64,000 bases of DNA, taken from positions 31,223,828-31,287,827 of the forward strand of contig NC_079876.1 of assembly GCF_029227915.1 (NCBI RefSeq), read 5' to 3'. A program made the position numbers and the translations under genes. Source of the stretch: Hydractinia symbiolongicarpus. Its lineage: Eukaryota > Cnidaria > Hydrozoa > Anthoathecata > Hydractiniidae. Below the pieces are notes generated by a model. It searched no databases. It had not been told where the DNA came from and was given only the letters and a program-made list of their open reading frames with translations. Positions 46,387 to 61,200 of the stretch are shown here, piece after piece; the stretch's first letter is position 1; the number at the start of each line of letters is the position of its first letter.

Positions 46387-49219
46387 AAGCCAGAATAATT
46401 CAGGCAGCCATACCTGATTTTTTCTGTACCCCTTATGGCGTTACCAGATGTTTGTTCGACCACCACTGTAGGGGGGTACAGAATAATTCAGGCATCCATA
46501 CCTGATTTTTTCTGTACCCCCTATGACGTTGCCAGATATTTGCACGCCCAGAACTGTAGGGGGTACAGAATAATTCAGGCATTCATACATGATTTTTTCT
46601 GTACCCCCTATGGCGTTGCCAGATATTGTACGCCTAGAACTGTAGGAGGGTACAGAATAATTCAGGCATTAATACCTGATTTTTTCTGTACCCCCTATGG
46701 CGTTGCCAGATATTTATACGCCCAAAACAGTAGGGGGGTACAGGATAATTCAGGCATCCATACCTGATTTTTTCTGTACCCTCTATGGCGTTGCCAGATA
46801 TTTGCATGCCCAGAACTATAGGGGGGTACAGAATAATTCAGGCATTAATACCTGACTTTTTCTGTACCCCCTAAGGTGTTACCAGATATTTGTACGCCCA
46901 GAATTGTAGGGGGGTACAGGATAATTCAGGCATCCATACCTGATTTTTTCTGTACCCCCCATGGCGTACGCAGATATTTGTACGCCCAGAACTGTAGGGG
47001 GTGCAGAATAATTCAGGCATCCATACCTGATTTTTTCTGTACCCCCTTCGCCGTTGCCAGATACTTCTACGCCAAAACTCTAAGTGTGTACAGAATAATT
47101 CAGGCATCCATACCTGATTTTTTCTGTAGCCCCCATGGCGTACCCGGATATTTGTACGCCCAGAACTGTGGGGGGGTACAGAATAATTCAGGCATCCATA
47201 CCTGATTTTTTCTGTACCCCCTATGGCGTTGCCAGATATTTGCACGCCCAGAACTGAAGGGGGGGTACAGAATAATTCAGGCATTCATACATGATTTTTT
47301 CTGTACCCCCTGTGGCGTTGCCTGATATTGTACGCCTAGAACTGTAGGGGGGTACAGAATAATTCAGGCATCCATACCTGATTTTTTCTGTACCCCCCAT
47401 GGCGTACCCAGATATTTGTACGCCCAGAACTGTAGGGGGGTACAGAATAATTCAGGCATTCATACCTGATTTTTTCTGTACCCCCTGTGGCGTTGCCAGA
47501 TATTGTACGCCTAGAACTGTAGGGGGGTACAGAATAATTCAGGCATCCATACCTGATTTTTTCTGTACCGCCCATGGCGTACCCAGATATTTGCACGCCC
47601 AGAACTGTAGGGGGGTACAGAATAATTCAGGCATCCATACGTGATTTTTTCTGTACCCCCTATGGCGTTGCCAGATATTTGCACGCCCAGAACTGAAGGA
47701 GGTACAGAATAATTCAGGCATTCATACCTGATTTTTTCTGTACCCCCTGTGGCGTTGCCAGATATTGTACGCCTAGAACTGTAGGGGGGTACGGAATAAT
47801 TCAGGCTTGCATACCTGATTTTTTCTGTACCCCCCATGGCGTACCCAGATATTTGTACGCCCTGAACTGTAGGGGGGTACAGAATAATTCAGGCATCCAT
47901 ACGTGATTTTTTCTGTACGCCCTATGGCGTTGCCAGATATTTGCACGCCCAGAACTGTAGGGGGTACAGAATAATTCAGGCATACATACCTAATTTTTTC
48001 TGTACCCCCTATGGCGTTGCCAGATATTGTACGCCTAGAACTGTAGGGGGGTACAGAATAAGTCAGGCATTAATACCTGATTTTTTCTGTACCCTCTATG
48101 GCGTTGCCAGATATTTTTCACGCCCAGAACTGTAGGGGGGTACCGCATAATTCAGGCATTCTTACCTGATTTTTTCTGTACCCCTGTGGCGTTGCCAGAT
48201 ATTGTACGCCTAGAACTGTAGGGGGGTACAGAATAATTCAGGCATCCATACCTGATTTTTTCTGTACCCCCCATGGCGTACCCAGATATTTGTACGCCCA
48301 GAACTGGGGGTACAGAATAATTCAGGCATCCATACCTGATTTTTTCTGTACCCCCTATGGCGTTTCCAGATATTTGCACGTCCAGAACTGTAGAGGGTAC
48401 AGAATAATTCAGGCATTCATACCTGATTTTTTCTGTACCCCCTATGGCGTTGCCAGATATTGTACGCCTAGAACTGTAGGGGGGTACAGAATAATTCAGG
48501 CATTAATACCTGATTTTTTCTGTACCCCCTATGACGTTGCCAGACATTTATACGCCCAAAACTGTAAGGGGTACAGAATAATTCAGGCATCCATACCTGA
48601 TTTTTTCTGTACCCCTATGGCGTTGCCGGATAGTGTACGCCTAGAACTGTAGGGGATACAGAATAATTCAGGCATTAATACCTGACTTTTTCTGTACCCC
48701 CTATGGCGTTACCAGATGTTTGTACGCCCAGAACTGTAAGGAGGTACAGAATAATTCACGCATCCATACCTGATTTTTTCTGTACCCCCATGGCGTACCC
48801 AGATATTTGTACGCCCAGAACTGTAGGGGGGTACAGAATAATTCAGGCATCCATACCTGATTTTTTCTGTACCCTCTATGGCGTTGCCAGATATTTGCAC
48901 GCCAAGAACTGTAGGGGGGTACAGAATATTTCAGGCATTCATACCTGATTTTTTCTGTACCCCCTGTGGCGTTGCCAGATATTGTACGCCTAGAACTGTA
49001 GGGGGGTACAGAATAATTCAGGCATCCATACCTGATTTTTTCTGTACCCCCCATGGCGTACCCAGATATTTGTACGCCCAGAACTGTAGGGGGATACAGA
49101 ATAATTCAGGCATCCATACCTGATTTTTTCTGTACCCCCTATGGCGTTGCCAGATATTTGCACGTTCAGAACTGTAGGGGGTACAGAATAATTCAGGCAT
49201 GCATACCTGATTTTTTCTG

Positions 49220-52200
49220 TACTCCCTATGGCGTTGCCAGATATTGTACGCCTAGAACTGTAGGGGGGTACAGAATAATTCAGGCATCCATACCTGATTT
49301 TTTCTTTACCCTCTATGGCGTTGCCAGATATTTGCACGCCCAGAACTGTAGGGGGGTACAGAATAATTCAGGCATTCATACCTGATTTTTTCTGTACCCC
49401 TTGTGGCGTTGCCAGATATTGTACGCCTAGAACTGTAGGGGGGTACAGAATAATTCAGGCTTCCATACCTGCTTTTTCTGTACCCCCCATGGCGTACCCA
49501 GATATTTGTACGCCCTGAACTGTAGGGGGGTACAGAATAATTCAGGCATACATACGTGATTTTTTCTGTACGCCCTATGGCGTTGCCAGATATTTGCACG
49601 CCCAGAACTGTAGGGGGTACAGAATAATTCAGGCATCCATACGTGATTTTTTCTGTACCCCCTATGGCGTTGCCAGATATTTGCACGCCCAGAACTGTAG
49701 GAGGTACAGAATAATTCAGGCATTCATACCTGATTTTTTCTGTACCCCTTGTGGCGTTGCCAGATATTGTACGCCTAGAACTGTAGGGGGGTACAGAATA
49801 ATTCACGCTTCCATACCTGCTTTTTCTGTACCTCCCATGGCGTACCCAGATATTTGTACGCCCTGAACTGTAGGGGGGTACAGAATAATTCAGGCATACA
49901 TACGTGATTTTTTCTGTACGCCCTATGGCGTTGCCAGATATTTGCACGCCCAGAACTGTAGGGGGTACAGAATACTTTAGGCATACATACCTGATTTTTT
50001 CTGTACCCCCTATGGCGTTGCCAGATATTGTACGCCTAGAACTGTAGGGGGGTACAGAATAATTCAGTCATTAATACCTGATTTTTTCTGTACCCTCTAT
50101 GGCGTTGCCAGATATTTTTCACGCCCAGAACTGTAGGGGGGTACCGCATAATTCAGGCATTCTTACCTGATTTTTTCTGTACCCCCTGTGGCGTTGCCAG
50201 ATATTGTACGCCTAGAACTGTAGGGGGGTACAGAATAATTCAGGCATCCATACCTGATTTTTTCTGTACCCCCCATGGCGTACCCAGATATTTGTACGCC
50301 CAGAAATGTAGGGGGGTACAGAATAATTCAGGCATCCATACCTGATTTTTTCTGTACCCCTATGGCGTTGCCAGATATTTGCACGCCCAGAACTGTAGGG
50401 GGTACAGAATAATTCAGGCATTCATACCTGATTTTTTCTGTACCCCCTATGGCGTTGCCAGATATTGTACGCCTAGAACTGTAGGGGGGTACAGAATAAT
50501 TCAGGCATCCTTACCTGATTTTTTCTGTACCCCCCATGGCGTACCCAGATATTTGTACGCCCAGAACTGTAGGGGGATACAGAATAATGCAGGCATCCAT
50601 ACGTGATTTTTTCTGTACCCCCTATGGCGTTGCCAGATATTTGCACGTCCAGAACTGTAGGGGGTACAGAATAATTCAGGCATACATACCTGATTTTTTC
50701 TGTACTCCCTATGGCGTTGCCAGATATTGTACGCCTAGAACTGTAGGGGGTACAGAATAATTCAGGCATCCATACCTGATTTTTTCTGTACCCTCTATGG
50801 CGTTGCCAGATATTTGCACACCCAGAACTGTAGGGGGGTACAGAATAATTCAGGCATCCAAACCTGATTTTTTCTGTACCCCCTATGACGTTGCCAGATA
50901 TTTATACGCCTAAAACAGTAGGGGGGTACAGGATGATTCAGGCATCCATACCTGATTTTTTCTGTACCCTCTATAGCGTTGCCAGATATTTGCACGCCCA
51001 GAACTGTAAGGGGGTACAGAATAATTCAGGCATTCATACCTGATTTTTTCTGTACCCCCTGTGGCGTTGCCAGATATTGTACGCCTAGAACTGTAGGGGG
51101 GTACAGAATAATTCAGGCATCCATACCTGATTTTTTCTGTACCCCCCATGGCGTACCCAGATATTTGTACGCCCAGAACTGTAGGGGGATACAGAATAAT
51201 TCAGGCATCCATACGTGATTTTTTCTGTACCCCCTATGGTGTTGCCAGATATTTGCACGCCCAGAACTGTAGGGGGTACAGAATAATTCAGGCATACATA
51301 CCTGATTTTTTCTGTACTTCCTATGGCGTTGCCAGATATTGTACGCCTAGAACTGTAGGGGGATACAGAATAATTCAGGCATTAATACCTGATTTTTTCT
51401 GTACCCTCTATGGCGTTGCCAGATATTTGCACGCTTAGAACTGTAGGGGGGTACAGAATAATTCAGGCATCCATACCTGATTTTTTCTGTACCCCCTATG
51501 ACGTTGCCAGATATTTGCACGCCAAGAACTGTAGGGGGTACAGAATAATTCAGGCATTCATACCTGATTTTTTCTGTACCCCCTATGGCGTTGCCAGATA
51601 ATGTACGCCTAGAACTGTAGGGGGGTACAGAATAATTCAGGCATTAATACCTGATTTTTTCTGTACCCCCAATGGCGTTGCCAGATATTTATACGCCCAA
51701 AACAGTAGGGGGGTACAGAATAATTCAGGCATTAATACCTGATTTTTTCTGTACCCCCTATGACGTTGCCAGACATTTATACGCCCAAAACTGTAGGGGG
51801 TACAGAATAATTCAGGCATCCATACCTGATTTTTTCTGTACCCCTATGGCGTTGCCGGATAGTGTACGCCTAGAACTGTAGGGGGATACAGAATAATTCA
51901 GGCATTAATACCTGACTTTTTCTGTACCCCCTATGGCGTTACCAGATGTTTGTACGCCCAGAACTGTAAGGAGGTACAGAATAATTCACGCATCCATACC
52001 TGATTTTTTCTGTACCCCCATGGCGTACCCAGATATTTGTACGCCCAGAACTGTAGGGGGGTACAGAATAATTCAGGCATCCATACCTGATTTTTTCTGT
52101 ACCCTCTATGGCGTTGCCAGATATTTGCACGCCAAGAACTGTAGGGGGGTACAGAATATTTCAGGCATTCATACCTGATTTTTTCTGTACCCCCTGTGGC

Positions 52201-55200
52201 GTTGCCAGATATTGTACGCCTAGAACTGTAGGGGGATACAGAATAATTCAGGCATCCATACCTGATTTTTTCTGTACCCCCCATGGCGTACCCAGATATT
52301 TGTACGCCCAGAACTGTAGGGGGATACAGAATAATTCAGGCATCCATACGTGATTTTTTCTGTACCCCCTATGGCGTTGCCAGATATTTGCACGTCCAGA
52401 ACTGTAGGGGGTACAGAATAATTCAGGCATGCATTCCTGATTTTTTCTGTACTCCCTATGGCGTTGCCAGATATTGTACGCCTAGAACTGTAGGGGGGTA
52501 CAGAATAATTCAGGCATCCATACCTGATTTTTTCTGTACCCTCTATGGCGTTGCCAGATATTTGCACGCCCAGAACTGTAAGGGTGTACAGAATAATTCA
52601 GGCATTCATACCTGATTTTTTCTGTACCCCCTGTGGCGTTGCCAGATATTGTACGCCTACAACTGTAGGGGGGTACAGAATAATTCCGGCATCCATACCT
52701 GATTTTTTCTGTACCCCCCATGGCGTACCCAGATATTTGTACGCCCAGAACTGTAGGAGGGTACAGAATGATTCAGGCATCCATACCTGATTTTTTCTGT
52801 ACCCCCTTCGCCGTTGCCAGATACTTCTACGCCAAGAACTGTAAGGGTGTACAGAATAATTTAGGCATCCATACCTGATTTTTTCTGTAGCCCCCATGGC
52901 GTACCCGGATATTTGTACGCCCAGAACTGTGGGGGGGGGGTACAGAATATTTCAGGCATCCATACCTGATTTTTTCTGTACCCCCTATGGCGTTGCCAGA
53001 TATTTGCACGCCCAGAACTGTAGGGGGTACAGAATAATTCAGGCATTCATACCTGATTTTTTCTGTACCCCCTATGGCGTTGCCAGATATTGTACGCCTA
53101 GAACTGTAGGGGGGTACAGAATAATTCAGGCATCCATACCTGATTTTTTCTTTACCCTCTATGGCGTTGCCAGATATTTGCACGCCCAGAACTGTAGGGG
53201 GGTACAGAATAATTCAGGCATTCATACCTGATTTTTTCTGTACCCCTTGTGGCGTTGCCAGATATTGTACGCCTAGAACTGTAGGGGGGTACAGAATAAT
53301 TCAGGCTTCCATACCTGCTTTTTCTGTACCCCCCATGGCGTACCCAGATATTTGTACGCCCTGAACTGTAGGGGGGTACAGAATAATTCAGGCATACATA
53401 CGTGATTTTTTCTGTACGCCCTATGGCGTTGCCAGATATTTGCACGCCCAGAACTGTAGGGGGTACAGAATAATTCAGGCATCCATACGTGATTTTTTCT
53501 GTACCCCCTATGGCGTTGCCAGATATTTGCACGCCCAGAACTGTAGGAGGTACAGAATAATTCAGGCATTCATACCTGATTTTTTCTGTACCCCTTGTGG
53601 CGTTGCCAGATATTGTACGCCTAGAACTGTAGGGGGGTACAGAATAATTCACGCTTCCATACCTGCTTTTTCTGTACCTCCCATGGCGTACCCAGATATT
53701 TGTACGCCCTGAACTGTAGGGGGGTACAGAATAATTCAGGCATACATACGTGATTTTTTCTGTACGCCCTATGGCGTTGCCAGATATTTGCACGCCCAGA
53801 ACTGTAGGGGGTACAGAATAATTTAGGCATACATACCTGATTTTTTCTGTACCCCCTATGGCGTTGCCAGATATTGTACGCCTAGAACTGTAGGGGGGTA
53901 CAGAATAATTCAGTCATTAATACCTGATTTTTTCTGTACCCTCTATGGCGTTGCCAGATATTTTTCACGCCCAGAACTGTAGGGGGGTACCGCATAATTC
54001 AGGCATTCTTACCTGATTTTTTCTGTACCCCCTGTGGCGTTGCCAGATATTGTACGCCTAGAACTGTAGGGGGGTACAGAATAATTCAGGCATCCATACC
54101 TGATTTTTTCTGTACCCCCCATGGCGTACCCAGATATTTGTACGCCCAGAAATGTAGGGGGGTACAGAATAATTCAGGCATCCATACCTGATTTTTTCTG
54201 TACCCCTATGGCGTTGCCAGATATTTGCACGCCCAGAACTGTAGGGGGTACAGAATAATTCAGGCATTCATACCTGATTTTTTCTGTACCCCCTATGGCG
54301 TTGCCAGATATTGTACGCCTAGAACTGTAGGGGGGTACAGAATAATTCAGGCATCCTTACCTGATTTTTTCTGTACCCCCCATGGCGTACCCAGATATTT
54401 GTACGCCCAGAACTGTAGGGGGATACAGAATAATGCAGGCATCCATACGTGATTTTTTCTGTACCCCCTATGGCGTTGCCAGATATTTGCACGTCCAGAA
54501 CTGTAGGGGGTACAGAATAATTCAGGCATACATACCTGATTTTTTCTGTACTCCCTATGGCGTTGCCAGATATTGTACGCCTAGAACAGTAGGGGGTACA
54601 GAATAATTCAGGCATCCATACCTGATTTTTTCTGTACCCTCTATGGCGTTGCCAGATATTTGCACACCCAGAACTGTAGGGGGGTACAGAATAATTCAGG
54701 CATCCAAACCTGATTTTTTCTGTACCCCCTATGACGTTGCCAGATATTTATACGCCTAAAACAGTAGGGCGGTACAGGATGATTCAGGCATCCATACCTG
54801 ATTTTTTCTGTACCCTCTATGGCGTTGCCAGATATTTGCACGCCCAGAACTGTAAGGGGGTACAGAATAATTCAGGCATTCATACCTGATTTTTTCTGTA
54901 CCCCCTGTGGCGTTGCCAGATATTGTACGCCTAGAACTGTAGGGGGGTACAGAATAATTCAGGCATCCATACCTGATTTTTTCTGTACCCCCCATGGCGT
55001 ACCCAGATATTTGTACGCCCAGAACTGTAGGGGGATACAGAATAATTCAGGCATCCATACGTGATTTTTTCTGTACCCCCTATGGCGTTGCCAGATATTT
55101 GCACGCCCAGAACTGTAGGGGGTACAGAATAATTCAGGCATACATACCTGATTTTTTCTGTACTTCCTATGGCGTTGCCAGATATTGTACGCCTAGAACT

Positions 55201-56560
55201 GTAGGGGGGTACAGAATAATTCAGGCATTAATACCTGATTTTTTCTGTACCCTCTATGGCGTTGCCAGATATTTGCACGCTTAGAACTGTAGGGGGGTAC
55301 AGAATAATTCAGGCATCCATACCTGATTTTTTCTGTACCCCCTATGACGTTGCCAGATATTTGCACGCCAAGAACTGTAGGGGGTACAGAATAATTCAGG
55401 CATTCATACCTGATTTTTTCTGTACCCCCTATGGCGTTGCCAGATATTGTACGCCTAGAACTGTAGGGGGGTACAGAATAATTCAGGCATTAATACCTGA
55501 TTTTTTCTGTACCCCCAATGGCGTTGCCAGATATTTATACGCCCAAAACAGTAGGGGGGTACAGAATAATTCAGGCATTAATACCTGATTTTTTCTGTAC
55601 CCCCTATGACGTTGCCAGACATTTATACGCCCAAAACTGTAGGGGGTACAGAATAATTCAGGCATCCATACCTGATTTTTTCTGTACCCCTATGGCGTTG
55701 CCGGATAGTGTACGCCTAGAACTGTAGGGGGATACAGAATAATTCAGGCATTAATACCTGACTTTTTCTGTACCCCCTATGGCGTTACCAGATGTTTGTA
55801 CGCCCAGAACTGTAAGGAGGTACAGAATAATTCACGCATCCATACCTGATTTTTTCTGTACCCCCATGGCGTACCCAGATATTTGTACGCCCAGAACTGT
55901 AGGGGGGTACAGAATAATTCAGGCATCCATACCTGATTTTTTCTGTACCCTCTATGGCGTTGCCAGATATTTGCACGCCAAGAACTGTAGGGGGGTACAG
56001 AATATTTCAGGCATTCATACCTGATTTTTTCTGTACCCCCTGTGGCGTTGCCAGATATTGTACGCCTAGAACTGTAGGGGGATACAGAATAATTCAGGCA
56101 TCCATACCTGATTTTTTCTGTACCCCCCATGGCGTACCCAGATATTTGTACGCCCAGAACTGTAGGGGGATACAGAATAATTCAGGCATCCATACGTGAT
56201 TTTTTCTGTACCCCCTATGGCGTTGCCAGATATTTGCACGTCCAGAACTGTAGGGGGTACAGAATAATTCAGGCATGCATTCCTGATTTTTTCTGTACTC
56301 CCTATGGCGTTGCCAGATATTGTACGCCTAGAACTGTAGGGGGGTACAGAATAATTCAGGCATCCATACCTGATTTTTTCTGTACCCTCTATGGCGTTGC
56401 CAGATATTTGCACGCCCAGAACTGTAAGGGTGTACAGAATAATTCAGGCATTCATACCTGATTTTTTCTGTACCCCCTGTGGCGTTGCCAGATATTGTAC
56501 GCCTACAACTGTAGGGGGGTACAGAATAATTCCGGCATCCATACCTGATTTTTTCTGTAC
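49220..56560. repeat. Higher-order duplication: ~3.5-kb block repeated at 3846-bp offset
   Basis: Private variants in about 49220-52714 recur in the same order at about 53066-56560. One example is the 'tttctttacc' monomer near 49303 and 53149. The offset of 3846 bp equals 44 monomers. Only scattered single-base differences are seen, so the copy is young. Confidence 0.85.
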
Positions 56561-57695
56561 CCCCTATGGCGTTGCCAGATATTGTACGCCTAGAACTGTA
56601 GGGGGGTACAGAATAATTCAGGCATTAATACCTGATTTTTTCTGTACCCCCAATGGCGTTGCCAGATATTTATACGCCCAAAACAGTAGGGGGGTACAGA
56701 ATAATTCAGGCATTAATACCTGATTTTTTCTGTACCCCCTATGACGTTGCCAGACATTTATACGCCCAAAACTGTAGGGGGTACAGAATAATTCAGGCAT
56801 CCATACCTGATTTTTTCTGTACCCCTATGGCGTTGCCGGATAGTGTACGCCTAGAACTGTAGGGGGATACAGAATAATTCAGGCATTAATACCTGACTTT
56901 TTCTGTACCCCCTATGGCGTTACCAGATGTTTGTACGCCCAGAACTGTAAGGAGGTACAGAATAATTCACGCATCCATACCTGATTTTTTCTGTACCCCC
57001 ATGGCGTACCCAGATATTTGTACGCCCAGAACTGTAGGGGGGTACAGAATAATTCAGGCATCCATACCTGATTTTTTCTGTACCCTCTATGGCGTTGCCA
57101 GATATTTGCACGCCAAGAACTGTAGGGGGGTACAGAATATTTCAGGCATTCATACCTGATTTTTTCTGTACCCCCTGTGGCGTTGCCAGATATTGTACGC
57201 CTAGAACTGTAGGGGGATACAGAATAATTCAGGCATCCATACCTGATTTTTTCTGTACCCCCCATGGCGTACCCAGATATTTGTACGCCCAGAACTGTAG
57301 GGGGATACAGAATAATTCAGGCATCCATACGTGATTTTTTCTGTACCCCCTATGGCGTTGCCAGATATTTGCACGTCCAGAACTGTAGGGGGTACAGAAT
57401 AATTCAGGCATGCATTCCTGATTTTTTCTGTACTCCCTATGGCGTTGCCAGATATTGTACGCCTAGAACTGTAGGGGGGTACAGAATAATTCAGGCATCC
57501 ATACCTGATTTTTTCTGTACCCTCTATGGCGTTGCCAGATATTTGCACGCCCAGAACTGTAAGGGTGTACAGAATAATTCAGGCATTCATACCTGATTTT
57601 TTCTGTACCCCCTGTGGCGTTGCCAGATATTGTACGCCTACAACTGTAGGGGGGTACAGAATAATTCCGGCATCCATACCTGATTTTTTCTGTAC
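55425..57695. repeat. Tandem duplication of a 1135-bp (13-monomer) block
   Basis: About 55425-56560 and 56560-57695 are directly adjacent copies at an offset of exactly 1135 bp across all shared variants. The boundary falls inside a monomer at equivalent positions, as expected from unequal crossing over. Confidence 0.85.
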
Positions 57696-58269
57696 CCCCC
57701 ATGGCGTACCCAGATATTTGTACGCCCAGAACTGTAGGAGGGTACAGAATGATTCAGGCATCCATACCTGATTTTTTCTGTACCCCCTTCGCCGTTGCCA
57801 GATACTTCTACGCCAAGAACTGTAAGGGTGTACAGAATAATTTAGGCATCCATACCTGATTTTTTCTGTAGCCCCCATGGCGTACCCGGATATTTGTACG
57901 CCCAGAACTGTGGGGGGGGGGTACAGAATATTTCAGGCATCCATACCTGATTTTTTCTGTACCCCCTATGGCGTTGCCAGATATTTGCACGCCCAGAACT
58001 GTAGGGGGTACAGAATAATTCAGGCATTCATACCTGATTTTTTCTGTACCCCCTATGGCGTTGCCAGATATTGTACGCCTAGAACTGTAGGGGGGTACAG
58101 AATAATTCAGGCATTAATGCGTGTTTTTTTCTGTACCCCCTATGACGTTGCTAGACATTTATACGCCATAAACTGTAGGGGGGTACAGAATAATTCACGC
58201 ATCCATACCTGATTTTTTCTGTACCCTCTATGGCGTTGCCAGATATTTGCACGCCCAGAACTGTAGGGG

Positions 58270-61200
58270 GGTACAGAATAATTCAGGCATCCATACCTGA
58301 TTTTTTCTGTACCCCCTATGACGTTGCCGGATATTTATACGCCTAAAACAGTAGGGGGATACAGAATAATTCAGGCATCCATACCTGATTTTTTCTGTAC
58401 CCCCATGGCGTACCCAGATATTTGTACGCCCAGAACTGTAGGGGGGTACAGAATAATTCAGGCATCCATTCCTGATTTTTTCTGTACCCCCTATGGCGAT
58501 GCCAGATATTTGCACGCCCAGAACTGTAGGGGGTACAGAATAATTCAGACATTCATACCTGATTTTTTCTGTACCCCCTCTGGCGTTGCCAGATATTGTA
58601 CGCCTAGAACTGTAGGGGGGTACAGAATAATTCAGGCATCCATACGTGATTTTTTCTGTACCCCCTATGGCGTTGCCAGATATTTGCACGTCCAGAACTG
58701 TAGGGGGTACAGAATAATTCAGGCATGCATACCTGATTTTTTCTGTACTCCCTATGGCGTTGCCAGATATTGTACGCTTAGAACTGTAGGGGGGTACAGA
58801 ATAATTCAGGCATCCATACCTGATTTTTTCTGTACCCTCTATAGCGTTGCCAGATATTTGCACGCCCAGAACTGTAAGGGGGTACAGAATAATTCAGGCA
58901 TTCATACCTGATTTTTTCTGTACCCCCTGTGGCGTTGCCAGATATTGTACGCCTACAACTGTAGGGGGGTACAGAATAATTCCGGCATCCATACCTGATT
59001 TTTTCTGTACCCCCCATGGCGTACCCAGATATTTGTACGCCCAGAACTGTAGGGGGGTACAGAATGATTCAGGCATCCATACCTGATTTTTTCTGTACCC
59101 CCTTCGCCGTTGCCAGATACTTCTACGCCAAGAACTGTAAGGGTGTACAGAATAATTTAGGCATCCATACCTGATTTTTTCTGTAGCCCCCATGGCGTAC
59201 CCGGATATTTGTACGCCCAGAACTGTGGGGGGGGGGTACAGAATATTTCAGGCATCCATACCTGATTTTTTCTGTACCCCCTATGGCGTTGCCAGATATT
59301 TGCACGCCCAGAACTGTAGGTGGTACAGAATAATTCAGGCATTCATACCTGATTTTTTCTGTACCCCCTATGGCGTTGCCAGATATTGTACGCCTAGAAC
59401 TGTAGGGGGGTACAGAATAATTCAGGCATTAATGCGTGATTTTTTCTGTACCCCCTATGACGTTGCTAGACATTTATACGCCATAAACTGTAGGGGGGTA
59501 CAGAATAATTCACGCATCCATACCTGATTTTTTCTGTACCCTCTATGGCGTTGCCAGATATTTGCACGCCCAGAACTGTAGGGCGGTACAGAATAATTCA
59601 GGCATCCATACCTGATTTTTTCTGTACCCCCTATGACGTTGCCGGATATTTATACGCCTAAAACAGTAGGGGGATACAGAATAATTCAGGCATCCATACC
59701 TGATTTTTTCTGTACCCCCCATGGCGTACCCAGATATTTGTACGCCCAGAACTGTAGGGGGGTACAGAATAATTCAGGCATCCATTCCTGATTTTTTCTG
59801 TACCCCCTATGGCGATGCCAGATATTTGCACGCCCAGAACTGTAGGGGGTACAGAATAATTCAGACATTCACACCTGATTTTTTCTGTACCCCCTCTGGC
59901 GTTGCCAGATATTGTACGCCTAGAACTGTAGGGGGGTACAGAATAATTCAGGCATTAATACCTGATTTTTTCTGTACCCCCTATGGCGTTGCCAGATAAT
60001 TATACGCCCAAAACAGTAGGGGGGTACAGGATAATTCAAGCATCCATACCTGATTTTTTCTGTACCCTCCATGGCGTTGCCAGATATTTGCACGCCCAGA
60101 ACTGAAGGGGGGGTACAGAATAATTCAGGCATTCATACATGATTTTTTCTGTACCCCCTGTGGCGTTGCCAGATATTGTACGCCTAGAACTGTAGGGGGG
60201 TACAGAATAATTCAGGCATCCATACCTGTTTTTTTCTGTACCCCCCATGGCGTACCCAGATATTTGTACGCCCAGAACTGTAGGGGGGTACAGAATAATT
60301 CAGGCATCCATACGTGATTTCTTCTGTACCCCCTTTCCCGTTGCCAGATACTTCTACGCCAAGAACTGCAAGGGGGTACAGAATAATTCAGGCATTCATA
60401 CCTGATTTTTTCTGTACCCCCTGTGGCGTTGCCAGATATTGTACGCCTAGAACTGTAGGGGGGTACAGAATAATTCAGGTATCCATACCTGATTTTTTCT
60501 GTACCCCCCATGGCGTACCCAGATATTTGTACGCCCAGAACTGTAGGGGGGTACAGAATAATTCAGGCATCCATACGTGATTTTTTCTGTACCCCCTATG
60601 GCGTTGCCAGATATTTGCACGCCCAGAACTGTAGGAGGTACAGAATAATTCAGGCATTCATACCTGATTTTTTCTGTACCCCTTGTGGCGTTGCCAGATA
60701 TTGTACGCCTAGAACTGTAGGGGGGTACAGAATAATTCAGGCTTCCATACCTGCTTTTTCTGTACCCCCCATGGCGTACCCAGATATTTGTACGCCCTGA
60801 ACTGTAGGGGGGTACAGAATAATTCAGGCATCCATACCTGATTTTTTCTGTACCCCCTATGACGTTGCCGGATATTTATACGCCTAAAACAGTAGGGGGA
60901 TACAGAATAATTCAGGCATCCATACCTGATTTTTTCTGTACCCCCATGGCGTACCCAGATATTTGTACGCCCAGAACTGTAGGGGGGTACAGAATAATTC
61001 AGGCATCCATTCCTGATTTTTTCTGTACCCCCTATGGCGATGCCAGATATTTGCACGCCCAGAACTGTAGGGGGTACAGAATAATTCAGACATTCATACC
61101 TGATTTTTTCTGTACCCCCTCTGGCGTTGCCAGATATTGTACGCCTAGAACTGTAGGGGGGTACAGAATAATTCAGGCATCCATACGTGATTTTTTCTGT